From Vicugna pacos (taxonomy: Eukaryota > Chordata > Mammalia > Artiodactyla > Camelidae): a stretch of 64,000 bases of DNA. The DNA lies in contig NC_132992.1 in the NCBI RefSeq assembly GCF_048564905.1, positions 29,684,501 through 29,748,500 on the forward strand, read 5' to 3'. This document shows positions 24,036 through 39,814 of the stretch, in pieces. A program made the translations under genes and the position numbers. A model generated the notes under the pieces. The model saw only the letters and a list, made by a program, of their open reading frames with translations, was not told where the DNA came from and did not search any database. Within the stretch, counting starts at the first letter, position 1; every line of letters starts with the position of its first letter.

Positions 24036-25184
24036 GAGCACAACACGCTGCTACCTTGCCCAGTTACTTCTGCAGGGGCCTAAAGTTGTGAGTCTTCACT
24101 AGAGGAAATAAGGTAGTAAGATGGTTGATAGCTACCTAATTTGACAGCTGTGCCATCCATTTTGGCTACTGATCCAAATACTAAAGAATGGCATTATCAA
24201 AAGCTTCTTGGTACTTAGAGCCCTCAGGCTCCACTGTTATCTTCACAACACTGTAACTCCCTATATAAGACTGCCTATCTCAATGTCATTATCGCCCAGG
24301 TATGTTAGGACCCAAGAATCGCCAACCAAAGAGGAGGCCCTGGCAGCTATGAGCATGGACTACTTGGTAACTCAGAATGTCATTTCTGATGTATGACATT
24401 TCATTCTTTTATTATGAAAGACAGTAGATGGGCTTCTAGTCAATACTACCAATAGTGTGTGGAAAACAAAACTGATGTTGAGCAACATACTGTTAAAACT
24501 TAGGATATATTTCTAAAAATGTAAAAAAAAGGAAAATGAAAACATAATTCAAAACAAAATTTCTTTGTTAATTTTCACCTCAGAAAACAAGTGCTTTTAT
24601 GTTATTGCTTCCTTCCTCCCCTGCAACAAAATTCCATTTTAAAAACAGATCTACTGAGACTTGAGTCAAAATATGAATATTCATTAACTTTATGGCAGAT
24701 GAACTAATGTAACTAAATCAGTAACTGTGTAATTCAGCACTATCGCACTGCCGTAGGCATTCGCACATCATTTGTGTAAAAGAAGTGAAATGCACATTTT
24801 TAGGTCAGATTTCTTTTTAGGAACATGGAACCTTAAGTTATTCAGGGAACATGTCATTTTACTACCTTTAAAAAAAAACCCACAAAACTATTTCCTTTCA
24901 TGCCCCCAATGCCAGGCAAAGTAATTGCAAAAATATACACAGAACATAAAAATTGCATTTCCTTATGCTTCGTCTACTGTATCACAGATTTGCAGCTTAA
25001 TAAATGGTTCAATGGAGCCAAGCACTGTTAGTAGAGCAAGTGTACTGATGAGAATATTCATATAAGAATCATACACGTAGAGTTCATATAATTATTCTTC
25101 ATCACTTGTATGACCTTAGGCAGGTTACTTAACCTTATTAGCTTCAGCTTTCTCCTGAAGAAGAAATCCCATCTTAGCTCAGGA
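24036..25184. other. SLC12A6 intron, no gene seen
   Basis: No gene. 25085-25145 contains a short MIR-like phrase ('atgaccttaggcaggttact') that may be a MIR remnant. Confidence 0.45.
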
Positions 25185-25342
25185 GAAAATGACTTTTTTT
25201 TGGTGGGTGGGGATGGTGGGTAATTAGGTTTGTTTGTTTGTTTGTTTAATGGAGATACTAGGGATTGAACCCAGGACCTTGTGCATGCTGGGCATGCACT
25301 CTACCACTGAGCTATATACCCTCCCCCTGAAAATGACTTTTT
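25185..25342 (-). repeat. Camelid SINE (Vic-1 type), minus orientation, with target-site duplication
   Basis: The inverted tRNA-like head is at the right end (complement of the A box near 'ccactgagctatataccctc', B box complement 'ggattgaacccagg'). The tail with (TTTG)n is at the left. The 14-mer GAAAATGACTTTTT is repeated exactly at 25185-25198 and 25329-25342, marking the L1-driven insertion. The exact repeat suggests it is fairly young. Confidence 0.93.
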
Positions 25343-25594
25343 AAAAAATGAAAAAAATATCAAAACTGATGATTTTTTAGCAAAGGGAAGAGAATTAACC
25401 TCATCTAATAGGGAAGAATGTTTTCTATTTCTTATTAATTCTTAAAATTTTATTTGTAAATTAGCACACTGCTAAACTAGAAAAAAATAAATCAACCACA
25501 TAATTATTTACATGTATATTAAGATATAAATTAGCCATTGTGAAAATAAGTATTATTTCTGGATATAAAAAAAAGCTTAATGTAAAACAATGAA
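25343..25594. other. Short AT-rich spacer
   Basis: Nothing recognised between the SINE and the next L1. Confidence 0.5.
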
Positions 25595-26912
25595 GTTAGT
25601 ACACTCCCTTCACACCATACACAAAAATAAACTCAAAATGGCTTAAAAAAACTTAATATAAGATATGACACCATAAACCTCCTAGAGGAGAACAAAAGCA
25701 AAACATTCTCTGACATAAATCGTAGCAATGTTTTCTTAGATCAGTCTCCCAAGGCAAAAGAAATAAAAGCAAAAATAAACAAATGGGGTCTAATCAAACT
25801 TATAAGCTTCTGCACAGCAAAGGAAACCAAAAACAAAATGAAAAGACAACCTACGAAATGGGAGAAACTATTTGCAGATGATGCAACTGACAAGGGCTTA
25901 ATTTCCAAAATATACAAACAAGTCATACAGCTCAATACAAAAACAACAATCCAATCAAAAAATGGGCAGAACACCTAAATAAACATTTCTCTAACGTAGA
26001 CATACAGATGGTCAACAGGCACACGAAGAGATACTCAACATTGTTCATTATTAGAGAAATGCAAATCAAAACTACAATGAATTATCACCTCACACTGGTC
26101 AAAAGGGCCATCATCTAAAAGTCTATAAATAATACATGCTAGAGAGGGTGTGGAGAAAAGGGAACCCTCTTACACTGTTGGTGGGAATGTAGTTTGGTGC
26201 AGTCACTGTGGAGAACAGTATTGAGGTTCCTTAAACTAAAAACAGACTTACCATATGATCCAGCAATCCCACTCCTGAGCATATGTCTGGAGAAAAATAT
26301 AATTCGAAAAGATACATGCACCCCCATGTTCACAGCAGCACTATTTACAACAGCCAAGACAATGGAAGCAACCAAAGTGTTCACTGACAGACGAATGGGT
26401 AAAAAACATGTAGTATACATACAAACGTATATATGTGACAGAATATTACTCAGCCACAAAAAAGGATGAAACAATGCCATTTGTAGCAACATGCATGAAC
26501 CTAGAGATTATCATATTAAGTGAAGTAAGTCAGATGAAGAAAGATAAATATCGTATGACATCACTTATATGTGGAATCTTAAAAAAATGATACAAATGAA
26601 CTAATTTACAAAACAGAAAGATTGCACAGACACAGAAAACAAATTTATAGTTATCAAAGGGGAAAGGGTGGGGGAGGGATAAATTAGATGCGTGGGAAAA
26701 ACAGATACACACTACTAGATATATAAAAGGTAAATAACAATGTCTTACTATACAGCACAGAGAACTATATTCAATATCCTGTAATAGTCTATAATGGAAA
26801 ATCATCTGAAAAAGAATATATATATAAAAGAATATATATATATACTGAATCACTTTGCTATACACCAGAAACTAACATAACATCGTAAATCAACTATACT
26901 TCAATTAAAACA
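25595..26912 (+). mobile_element. L1 LINE, 5'-truncated
   Basis: It starts in late ORF2 ('actcccttcacaccatacac'), includes 'aaatggggtctaatcaaact' and 'tatgatccagcaatcccact', then the 3' UTR ('tacagcacagagaactatat', 'atacaccagaaactaacata', 'caactatacttcaattaaa'). It carries several stops and is slightly more diverged than the copy at 19030. Confidence 0.88.
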
Positions 26913-28718
26913 AAATCCCTTAAATGTTAAAAGCAAAAGCTGTCAAAATGAAGATAAATTTCAGTTGGATTCAATTTCTATAGCTCCTCAAAGTGAAAAT
27001 GTACATGTATATACAAGAGTTAACTTTATTATTAGAGTTTTCTTTTTTAAAATTAGCAATATGAAAAATGAATACCCTTACCCCAAAAGTAAAAGCAGAC
27101 TTGTCTGATAAAATGAAGGAAATTCAGGTGCCAGTTTGTCAAGAATTAAGGCTATCTACCAAATGGTTCCAACTGTAAACAGATGAACACTATCAATTGA
27201 ATATCTTGCCTGGATTTCTCAAGATCGTAAGTAACATAGTAAGGCTTAGCAATGGGGTAATAAAAATGCAAAGCAGAAGCTGCCGCTGATTAATTTAGCA
27301 AGGAAACTGGAGACTGAAACCCAGCTCTCAGCAAAGATAACAGGAAATTTAAAAACCAAACAACAAAAACTAAAGTTAGGATTAAGACCTAAGTACACCT
27401 GCCATTTCCTGATAGCACAGCTTTTGTTCTCTATTTCTGTACTTTCCAAGTACAAAAACTTCACTCTTTTTTCAAAAGCTTCACTTTTCAAAAGAAAAAA
27501 AAAAAGACTTTAACCCATACATGTTTTCATTTAAAGATCCAGAGGTAACTTCAAAATTTCAAGTTTTGCATTGAAATCAGATTGACTTATTTGTGACACT
27601 GACTTGATTCTGAAATCTTGCTAACTATAAGTTCCCAAAATTCTTCAAAAGTAAAATGTACCTCCATTTCAGAAATGTTAAAAATATGACAAATGTACAC
27701 CTGAAACTAACAATATTGTAAATCAACTAGACTTCAATTTTTTTAAATGTGACAAATGTACACCTTACAACTGAGCAAACGTGGTAATAATATTTCCTAT
27801 TAATCGACTATTGAACTTCTGCAGTGAAAGCAAGGTGCTGTGTGTGAGTGTGTGTTGTATGTTCTGCAGTTTTGTGCTCATATCTTTACACATAATGGCA
27901 GGGATCCTACAAAGTACACCAAAACACTAATATAATAGCATTTTAATGGAGAACATCCTCTTGGTTTTCCATTTACTTATAGAATGTCATTAAAATAATA
28001 CATTGTTTCATACATTCACAAAATAAAATACTTTCATAGTTTTGTACTACAGTTCTCCAAATTTTCATACCTACTGGTAAGAAACATATCACCAGGAATT
28101 TAAACACATATAATTTGCATCACTGAGTCAACAAGCCTGACAGGTGCAGCTGTGCAGACTGTCAGGCCAAAAGGACGAGGAGGTGGGGGACTGAGATCCA
28201 GTCTGCTCTTTTCCACTGAAGCTTGGAAGGGGTGCCATTTTAGAATCTGCACAAAGGTCTAGCTAGTACAGAAGTGCTTATTAGGCAGAGGAGGCAAAAA
28301 GAGCAGCCACGATCCAAAAGTTTACAGCAAAATGTTGTCCTTACAGATCAGTATTAGACGTGACTCCCTTATTCTAACAGCCTTAACATGAAAAAGCGTG
28401 ATTTATTTATAAGATTCTTAGGTCCCCAGGAGTGTCCTTTTCCTTCTTTCCCATTTCAGCACAGGTAATATCAAAGTAAGTTTATGAGACTCTGGAATCA
28501 AGAAACGTGTCGCTGACAGGAAACAAATGAGATCCCTGATGGAAAGAATTAGTGAGGACACAGAAGGGACCACTGAAGATACAAGACCAGAAGTTGAAGC
28601 AATCACCTTACCAATCACTGTTATTCAATCAAATATCTAGAGTATTCTAGGATAGACTATAAAAGAAAGTACTTTCTATTAAAGCAGGTTTCTTAACTGC
28701 AGTCCAACCTTCTAAAAG
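26913..28718. other. SLC12A6 intron, no gene seen
   Basis: The last ~60 bases of an L1 3' UTR recur at 27690-27750 ('acacctgaaactaacaatat'). A (TG)n-like patch lies at about 27838-27860. Otherwise this is plain DNA. Confidence 0.5.
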
Positions 28719-29235
28719 TTTGTATTACAGATATTTTCAAATACACACAAAATCAGAGAAAACACTAAAATGAATCCTCACTACCTTTTACTCCAATTCA
28801 ACAATTTATAAATGTTTGCCAATCTTGTCTATCTCTCTTCAACTTTTTTTTTTTGGAGAGGGGAAGGTGAAGTACATTTCATTTCACCTGTAAATACGTC
28901 AGTATGTATCTCTATAGATAAGGCCTTTACATTACCACAATGTCATAAATATACCTAAGAAAATTCACAATAATTCCTTAATATCATTTAATAGCAAGTA
29001 CATGGCCACATTTCTTGATTTTCCCAGAAGTGTCCTTTTACAGTTGTTTTGTTCACATCAGGATCCGAAGTCCACGCATTTCATTTGGCTGATGTGCTTT
29101 TTATCTGTAACAGCTTTCCCTCCCTTTCCATCACTCCTTCTCCACCCAATGCCATTTATTTGTTGAAGATTCTAGTTATTCAATAAAACTTCCCACATTC
29201 TGGATTTGGTTGAATGCTACTTGTGATGTAAAGTA
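28719..29235. mobile_element. Old LINE-type 3' UTR fragment (L1M-like)
   Basis: The text resembles the widespread ancient element with 'ttgccaatcttgtctatctc', 'aataattccttaatatcatt', 'cttttacagttgttttgttc' and 'ccatttatttgttgaagatt'. I recall this as an L1M-type 3' region. Family and orientation are uncertain. Confidence 0.5.
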
Positions 29236-29493
29236 ATAAATTATGAAGTTTAATCATTGGCTATGGACTAGAGAGAAGAGGAGAAAAACACTTGGTCTGT
29301 AACCAAAATGTTTCACACAAGTGATATCTGTCTTAAAAAAAAAAATCTACCAGAGGATGCTACCACACAAACTAAGAAGATACCAAATCCATGTGCTTTT
29401 ATACAGCTATCCATCTTACTTCCTTTGACAATCTTTTAGCTCCCTATTAGTGTGCCAAAGTGAAATGTGGCGATGAAAAGTTAATCATGTGAT

Positions 29494-29890
29494 CTAAGAA
29501 AGAAATGGAAAATTTTGTTTGAGCCAAATATGAGGATTATAACCCGGGAAGAGCATCTCAGGAAGCTCCGAGAACTGTTCCGCCGGTTAGAAATCAAGGC
29601 ACAGTTTTATAAGTTTTTTGAGACAGAGGGCTGTACATCAAATGACATATTATTGACAGTTTACATAATTGAGATCTAAGCATCATCCTGGTGGGTCATG
29701 TGACCCCTTACAAGATCAAGAAGGAAAGTTATCTTTTAGGGAGTTGATGCTAGGAGGAAGCTGCTCTTTATGGTTGAGCAGGTGTTCATCCTGATGGGGG
29801 AGGTTTGGTCAATGCATAAGGCAGATACACAATGCACAATGGAGAGAGAGGAGGCCAAAGGGCAGAGAATTTTTTATGTTTAAATTTTTC
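29494..29890 (-). mobile_element. Probable endogenous-retrovirus LTR fragment (fossil)
   Basis: On the minus strand this block looks like part of a long terminal repeat of an artiodactyl retrovirus-like element, with promoter-like and polyadenylation-like portions in LTR order. No internal viral gene is next to it. It appears incomplete and old, and the family is uncertain. Confidence 0.4.
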
Positions 29891-30409
29891 TTGTCTTGCC
29901 ATAAAACATGAATTTTATTTCACAAATGGATAATACTCAATAACCATATAATATGAAAGGTATATTTAAAAGAAGGGTAATAGTCACCTGCAACTGGCAA
30001 TACAATGTAATTCACTGATTTTTGTTTCAGGCAAAAAAACTAGAATTTTTTTTCAAAAGTATAAAAAAAGTGCTTGGTACTTTGAAACATATTCTTACAT
30101 ATATATAAAAAAGACAGCTTTCCAACATTATTCTGATTCTTAGTTAAATATTACTCTATTTAACCCTAGAATGGGAGGCTGATGTGACGTACTGATAACA
30201 CACAGAATGGGGAGATCAGCTGAGTGGGCTAAACGTCCGCGTGCAATGTGATGGCTCCAAGTGTAGATAAATACTGTGTAAGACCTGCTGGCCTTTAAGG
30301 AAAAGCCTGCTGTGCCTTATCCACTTGGTGAACGTCTGCTCACTCTCAAAGCCCAGCTCATGTGGGAAAACTCTTCCCACACATATAGTATTAATCACTT
30401 TTGAGTGAT
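29891..30409. other. SLC12A6 intron, no gene seen
   Basis: No recognised element. Confidence 0.5.
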
Positions 30410-30456
30410 GGTCCCCAACTCTGGCTTTATATTAGAATCAGCTGGAGAGCTTTTAA
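30410..30456 (+). mobile_element. MER5A-like left end
   Basis: 'tattagaatcagctggagag' and 'cttttaaata' match the start of the MER5A transposon. It stops where the solo LTR begins. Confidence 0.5.
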
Positions 30457-30907
30457 ATACTGTGGACAAAGAATATCGCCTGTCATATCAGTAAACAAAG
30501 GATGCCAAGGCTATCAAGCCATCAGCCACTATAGCCACCCTCTACCTGAGGGTGCACCCTGAGGGGATTCAGGATGGACAAAAACATGGTACTGGCCCCA
30601 GACAGCTAAGGTGCATATCAAAGGAATCATTTCAATAAGCCCAGACTCTTGCCCACACATAGAAAAGCCCTAAATTCATTAACTTGAGATGTCTGGTTTA
30701 CTTTAATTAGCAGTAATCGTTTGATGTTCCGACTACCTGGGTTTTTTTGCAAAAACTTTTATATATTCTGGCTCCTCCCTTACCTCTTTAGAACAGTCCC
30801 TCAGAGCTATCTGAGAGGCTGTCTCCTGGACGTAAGTCCTCAGTAAGTGTGCAGAATAAAACATAATTCTCAACTAGTAGACTGCATTTTTTTTCAGCTG
30901 ACAATAC
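30457..30907 (+). mobile_element. Solo LTR of an endogenous retrovirus (fossil), with 4-bp target duplication
   Basis: An LTR of about 443 bases (30461-30903) begins TGTGG and ends ACA. It has a TATA-like region and a polyadenylation signal in the right order. The 4-mer ATAC flanks both sides, and a 4-bp duplication is usual for class I (gamma-like) elements. From memory it resembles the bovine BTLTR1 family. No internal region or second LTR is present, so it is a solo LTR from LTR-LTR recombination. As a solo LTR it looks nearly whole. Confidence 0.7.
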
Positions 30908-31150
30908 TATGTGCTAAAGATACAAAGACAACTTTGTGTCCCTGTCCTCAAGAACCTTACAGACTAATTGAGAAAGATAATATGTAAGCAACAAACAAAA
31001 AAACCCGAAAATTCAGTGAAATAGGCACTATAGTAATAGTCTGTATAAGAGACACAGGCACATAAAGAACTGATCTAGTCTATCTGAGTATGAGGTTGCA
31101 TGAGAAAAGGTTTCAGAGAGAAGATGACTCCTTGAAAGAGGGGCTGATCT
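30908..31150 (-). repeat. L2 3' end, minus orientation
   Basis: 'tatgtgctaaagatacaaag', 'tgtccctgtcctcaagaacc' and the following text fit the inverted L2 tail. The solo LTR appears to have landed at its edge. Confidence 0.6.
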
Positions 31151-31214
31151 ACATTATTTTTGCATGTCTACCAGCTAACACCCCTCAATAAAAACTTGGT
31201 CACTGCCAGCCTCA

Positions 31215-31690
31215 AGGTTGGTACACTTAGAGCTCCTTGACTCAACTGGCTTTTATTTTTACTCCACTTCAGAAACCTACTCCCAAGACTTACACACTAG
31301 ATCATGTTAACACGGGAACTGCCCCACCTCTGAATCCATTCGACTGTCTGATCACAGTCTTCCCTTCTACATGTTTCACCACCACTTCACCTCAACTCCT
31401 CCAGTCTCTTGGTGCCTCCATCTTACCTCAGTTCATCAGTTTCCTTTGCTGTGTCTTTTTACTGTATTATTCCAAAATTTGCTGTACTTTTTTTTTTGTA
31501 TTTTTCTGTATACTTCTATTGCTGCATTTATCATACAGCATTATAATTTATATGAAAATGTGTTTGCTTTCTCTATTAGATCATATCTTTCCTTAGAACA
31601 GTTACTGGATTCTTTTTTTTCAGTCCTGCATCCTTAACACCCAGGATGGAGCCTGACCCATAACAGGTGCTCAGTAAGTGGTGAAAGTGT
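31215..31690 (+). repeat. L2 3' end, plus orientation
   Basis: Pyrimidine-rich coding-end text is followed by 'tttccttagaacagttactg', 'acacccaggatggagcctga' and 'cataacaggtgctcagtaag', the direct L2 3' UTR. Confidence 0.7.
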
Positions 31691-31969
31691 TCTTGCCATT
31701 TTCACCACTATTTCCACGAGCTCTCCAAAGGCAGAACCTGTATTTTACCTGAGTATTTCCCGCAATTCCTACTAAAGTGCCTCACATTTATTAGAGCTTC
31801 AGGGAGCACTTGTTGAATTGCACAAGGCTGAAATGTATTATAGCCTGTATAAGATATATAAAAATATGCTCTCTGCTCTCTTTTGGTATTATTATTTAAA
31901 CAATCATTGAAGTTAACCAAATGGTTATAAGGCAAATGTAAAACATGTTCATCACGGCAGAGGCAAAAT

Positions 31970-32115
31970 GACATAATGGAGAGCCCTGGACAGAAGTCAG
32001 GAGGCCTGCACTTCAGTCCTGGCTCTGCCATTCATAGTTCACAAATAACCATCTCTGTAGGACTTAGTTTCCTCCTTTATTAAAATGGAGGTTGACCAAA
32101 ATTTGATTCCTGATC
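31970..32115 (+). repeat. MIR SINE
   Basis: 'aggcctgcacttcagtcctg', 'gctctgccattcatagttca' and 'ttagtttcctcctttattaa' follow the MIR order. Confidence 0.65.
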
Positions 32116-35639
<3,524 letters not shown>

Positions 35640-36445
35640 AGGGAGAGGTGCGCACGCATAACGGGGAAAATATCGCACACTACGGGTGGAGGAGAATGAG
35701 AGAAGGGTGAGCAGAGGAGGCTGCAGGGGCAGAGCGGATTCCTGCCTCCGAGAGGTCTGCGGGGGTGGTCCGCCTGCTCTTCTGGCAGAAGGGTCCCTGG
35801 GATCTGGGAGGAGGCGGCTAGCGGATGAGACTCCTCGGACTGCAGTTCTGGGTCGTGGCAGGTCGCTTCTAGTCCATCAAGTCCCCGGTCGGCTCGCCGG
35901 GTTTCTTCTGCGTTTGACAGGACGGGCCACCCCTTTGCCGGAGAAGCTTTCTCCCCTACCAGGGCCCGGGCGCAAGGTCAGCGCCTCGCTGCTCTTCCTT
36001 CAGGTCCTAAGAGAAGAGGAGCCGGCCTCGCAGGCTGGCTCCGGCTGAGCAGGAGGGAGCGGCGAGGATGAGGGTAGGAGGCGGTCGCAGGTGCGGGATG
36101 CCGGCGCCAGCTGATGCGGATGCGCGCGCAGCTGTTGTTTACCAGCGGGTAACTGTTTCCGAGCCGCGACGCGCGCAGGAGAGCTCGGGCTGCTGCCGGG
36201 GAGGGCGCCCCCTCCCCGGCCAGACGCTAGAGCGACAGTTACGTGACCTCGCCGCCCCCGGCCCCGGGCCCGGCGGGCTCTGCCCGCACCGCCGCAGCCC
36301 CTCCCTTTCCTCCCTGCTCTTTCCTCATTCGAGGTTAACGGTCCGAAGAGAAGCTTAGGGGAGCGGTCTGAGGGCGGCACCGTCCCGCGAGCGCCCGAAA
36401 GCCCCGCCCAGTCTCTGCAGCCCGCGAGGCGGTGGCGAAGGCTGC

Positions 36446-36455
36446 GCGCATGCGC
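36446..36455. promoter_or_regulatory. NRF1-type palindrome
   Basis: GCGCATGCGC is a full consensus core for nuclear respiratory factor 1 inside the island. Confidence 0.6.
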
Positions 36456-36521
36456 TCGCTCTAGTTGCAGCTGGACTTGCCTCGAGGGGCGGGGCCGAAC
36501 GTGGGAAGCCCGGAGCACGAC

Positions 36522-36533
36522 GGGAACTGTAGT
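36522..36533 (-). promoter_or_regulatory. ZNF143-type site (ACTACAGTTCCC)
   Basis: Read on the minus strand this is ACTACAGTTCCC followed by GTCGTGCTC. It fits the ACTACAnnTCCC core of the ZNF143 (SBS) motif common in CpG-island promoters. Confidence 0.55.
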
Positions 36534-36540
36534 TGGGTGT

Positions 36541-38299
36541 GAGGGCCTGAGTTGCGTGCACCTGGGAAAGCACATCCTTTTCCTCTTTGTCCTGCTGTGT
36601 TGCAAACTCACTCTGGAAGTGGAGGTATCTCAGGGAGCAGGCGATGCCTCATGCCCTCAGAACCTCAAAGGCCATCTCTCTTTAATAACAGCGTCCCTCA
36701 AAGTAGCATTCATAATTTCTTTAAAAATCAATACCGTTTATCTAGGTATGAGCCTCATTGGAGTTTTTAAGTAGTGGCCTATTCTAAACCATTGTATGCT
36801 CAAATTTATACACACTTTGTGCCAACTTTTTTTCTTTTTCCTGCCCTTTGAAAAAATGCTTTCACAATGTACACACCTATCGAATCACTTTGTACACTTT
36901 AAAACCGGGAAAAAAAATACTGTGTTCATTTTTTAATCAGACTGAAATTTCCATTAAAGAAACCGCCTAATTTTAGACCTGGAAAAGATACTGAAATACT
37001 TTCTCTTGACTCCACTCCCAGTGTTTTCCCTACTACTGCCACCAGAATATTTTTCTTAGCATGTTTATTTAATGCATGAATAGAGGTGTTTAATAAATTT
37101 GACTCATCAGTGTTTTGCTTAAAAGTTATTTCCTAGAGCTTTGATCAAGACATTTAAATTCAACAATCTGGGCCCTGGCTTTGCTCTGGTCCTTGCTCAG
37201 CATAAGTGGAAATGCTTAAGATCATCCTTAGCAATAGATCACAACTCTAAGACCTGAACCAGGAAATTCCCTTTTATCAAATGACACTTAAAGTCCAAAG
37301 TCTGGTTAAAGAGATCCAGGTAACAAAGTGAGAAATAAATTTCTAGTTAAAATGTACATCTCAGAGCTGTGACTGTTGATTTAGGCTGACAGCTTTCTTA
37401 CTTGAGGAAGCAAGAAATTTACCTCCCTGAGGGATCAGTTTTCTCTTCAGGCAGGCCATTCAAATCTTACCTACTTTCCTTTTATAAAGACATCCTGTAT
37501 TTCTCCAACGTCGAATTTTATTTCAAACCACAGTGTATTTTCATTCACTTTATACTATACTTAAGACTCTTACCCCATTTCTGAGCACATCTCAGAAGAT
37601 GTTAATACCCAGATCTCTTAAGGAAAGTCTTCTAGAGCTATTTCCAAACTAAGTCTTCTCATTTCAGTCTACACAATAGGTAGCATGGAACAATGCTAAT
37701 CCTTTCATTTTGTGGGGTTGGGGAAACTTAACAAAGACAGAATAGCAGTCAACATCTTTTTAAAAATGGTAGAATTCCTTTATTGAGTTTGGTGCTTAAA
37801 AAACTTCCAAAGCAGATCCTTTTTCTAGGCATTTGCAGAATTTATAACACTTCTTCAATCATTATCCCCTAATAGGATAGGACAATTCTTTAAAATCCCT
37901 CATCTCCAATGTGAAGAACCCTGTAAGCAAATAGGCTAAGAAATAAAAAATTGTTTGACAGGAAATAAGTATCTTATTTCCCATTCCCATAAATTTAAGA
38001 AATTGATTTGAAAATCATCTGTCTTCTATTAACTATGACCCAAGTATAGAGATTCTTTTTTTTATCAGTAGTCAACAGCTATCCTGAACTTTTCCGCTGA
38101 GATGGACAGACATCAGAGTCTAAGTGAAACATATTTAACCCTTTCCAAGCCAGTCTTGATAAATCAAATTTGTGCTGATTTGTTACATCTGCTTCTAGAG
38201 TCTAGAACCTTGATGTGATAGAAAAAGAAGATTGTAATTGGAATATAGTCTCCACAAAGCAATTTTAAAATCAATAGCACTAACCGAATGTTCAAAATC
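36541..38299. other. Intergenic DNA between SLC12A6 and NOP10, no gene seen
   Basis: After the island the sequence returns to AT-rich DNA. The 72-codon plus frames at 36552-36774 begin at the island edge and could be part of a divergent non-coding transcript, but nothing supports a protein. Confidence 0.45.
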
Positions 38300-38350
38300 A
38301 ATGTCAAACATTGTAAACTGACTATACTTCAATAAAAAAATACACACAAA
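38300..38350 (+). mobile_element. L1 3'-tip fragment (~50 bp)
   Basis: 'cattgtaaactgactatact' followed by 'tcaataaaaaaa' is the last ~45 bases of the window's young L1 family with its tail. Confidence 0.7.
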
Positions 38351-38766
38351 AAAATTTCAATGCCAAAAGCTACAAATGAGAAGATTGGGAAATAATGAGT
38401 TGATTTACTTGATAAGGAGAGGGAGAAGCAACCTAGCATTTCTTGAATGCCTATATACAATATTTTGCCTCAACATCTCTCTAATCTGAAGTAACTGGGT
38501 TGAAAATTTAAAGTTGCCCCATGATAAAAGTGCAGGTCCTTAAAAAAAAAATCTTCCAGGACTAAAAAACAACAAATTCCTAAGAGCTGCCTGAAAAACA
38601 ACAAAAATCCCTGTTTGAATCTCTATCTCATCTTCTAAATTAAGACCCATGTAGAGTTCCACATAGCAGTAGCTACCAGAGAAAACAAAGTAGGTGAATG
38701 TAAGAGAATTCCTTGATAGAGAGGACTAAAATCTGGGGAAGATTTCCAGAGGGGCAGTAAATATGC

Positions 38767-38936
38767 ATAAAGGTATTCTCTCTCTCTCTCTCTTTTTTTT
38801 GTTAGGGGGGAGATAATTAGGTTTACTTATTTATTTATTCTTACAGGAAGTACTGGGGATTGAACCCAGGACCTCATGCATACTAAGCATGCACTCTACC
38901 ACTTGAGCTATACCCTCCCCCAATAAAGGCATTCTC
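38767..38936 (-). repeat. Camelid SINE (Vic-1 type), minus orientation, with target-site duplication
   Basis: The inverted tRNA-like head is at the right (complement of the A box in 'ttgagctataccctccccc', B box complement 'ggattgaacccagg'). The left end has a T-rich tail after a (TC)n run. ATAAAGGTATTCTC at 38767-38780 and ATAAAGGCATTCTC at 38923-38936 differ at one base, so it is a slightly older insertion than the one at 25185. Confidence 0.92.
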
Positions 38937-39429
38937 ATTTACAATGGTTGCACACTGTGGACAAAAATTAGATATATTAAAATCCACCACTGAGTCCTAT
39001 TAATTTTGGTGTTGGAAGAGAACTTAGAAATGATTTAAAAAAAATGGAACTAAACAAGTTTACTTTCTCAAAGTTACACAAAGAGGAGAGAATCCTGGTT
39101 TCCTGGCTTTCAGTTCAATGCCTCCCCTCTACAATACAGCTGCTATTACTTTTCAAGCAACTCTTCCATTTTGAGTCCAATGTCATATCAAGGGGCAAGA
39201 AATTACTTAAGTGACCAGAGGGGTATTCTTCAGTGAATGCTGACAGCTGCAGAAGAGTCCTTCTCAACCTCTCTTTCACTTCCCCAGCACTCTCCTATGA
39301 CTCACAGCCCTATTCTGCTACAGTAATCACCAGTTTTTCTTCCAAGAGGTCTCTTACCCCTGGGGTACTCTTCCCTCTCATCTCCTTCGTTTTTGTTTTT
39401 AAACCACTCCTTTCTTCCCACAACATACA
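38937..39429. other. Intergenic DNA, no gene seen
   Basis: 39,040-39,150 has a MIR-like phrase ('actttctcaaagttacacaa') in minus orientation that may be an eroded MIR. Otherwise nothing is recognised. Confidence 0.4.
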
Positions 39430-39452
39430 AGATAAGGGCGCTTTCAAATCAT

Positions 39453-39458
39453 TTTAAT
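39453..39458 (-). terminator. NOP10: NOP10 polyadenylation signal (ATTAAA)
   Basis: ATTAAA on the minus strand lies about 215 bases past the NOP10 stop codon. It is the best candidate signal and implies cleavage near 39,430-39,440. It is the common variant rather than AATAAA. Confidence 0.55.
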
Positions 39459-39673
39459 AACCTGGCAGTGATTCAAAATATGAAAATTCAAACTTCTTCC
39501 CCTTAAAACGGGATGGTATCTTCACACAAACATGATCAAGGGCAATGATGAGACCGGATTCCAAACAGCAAGGGCCGTAAGAAGGCTCCAAGGCTCACAG
39601 ACTGAAGAGCTTGATTTCAGAGTCTCTCGAGGGCTAGCAGGCAGCAGAAGAGACACGAACTTTTAAGAGATCC

Positions 39674-39814
39674 TCAGAGGACAGGGCGCGGTTGCTGGGT
39701 CATGAGCACCTTGAAGCGTTTCTTGATGGTGATTCGATGTCTAGAGTATTTGTCGTCTGGGGAGAACCGAGCAGGATGGGCCGAGCAGGTCTGTTGTCCC
39801 ATAGGGTCGAGTTT
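39674..39814 (-). CDS. NOP10: NOP10 coding exon 2
   Basis: Codons 19-64 and the TGA stop (39676-39674). The acceptor is CTCGAGCAG|AAACTC. Confidence 0.96.
   Translation of the reverse strand, partial: KLDPMGQQTCSAHPARFSPDDKYSRHRITIKKRFKVLMTQQPRPVL

Larger units (their letters stand above)
35640..36540 (-). promoter_or_regulatory. SLC12A6: CpG island, likely SLC12A6 (KCC3a) promoter
   Basis: About 900 bases are dense in G, C and CpG, in sharp contrast to both flanks. Readable sites are an NRF1-type palindrome GCGCATGCGC at 36446-36455, Sp1/GC boxes at 36401-36410 and 36486-36495, and a ZNF143-type site (36522-36533). No TATA box is evident. This is a typical broad, constitutive promoter. The long open frames on both strands (up to 203 codons) come from GC content. 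Confidence 0.8.

Noticed and set aside
36000-36611. 203-codon minus-strand open frame in the CpG island
   Set aside because: Low-complexity Arg/Ala/Pro content, equal frames on the other strands and no splice or family support; a GC artefact upstream of SLC12A6.
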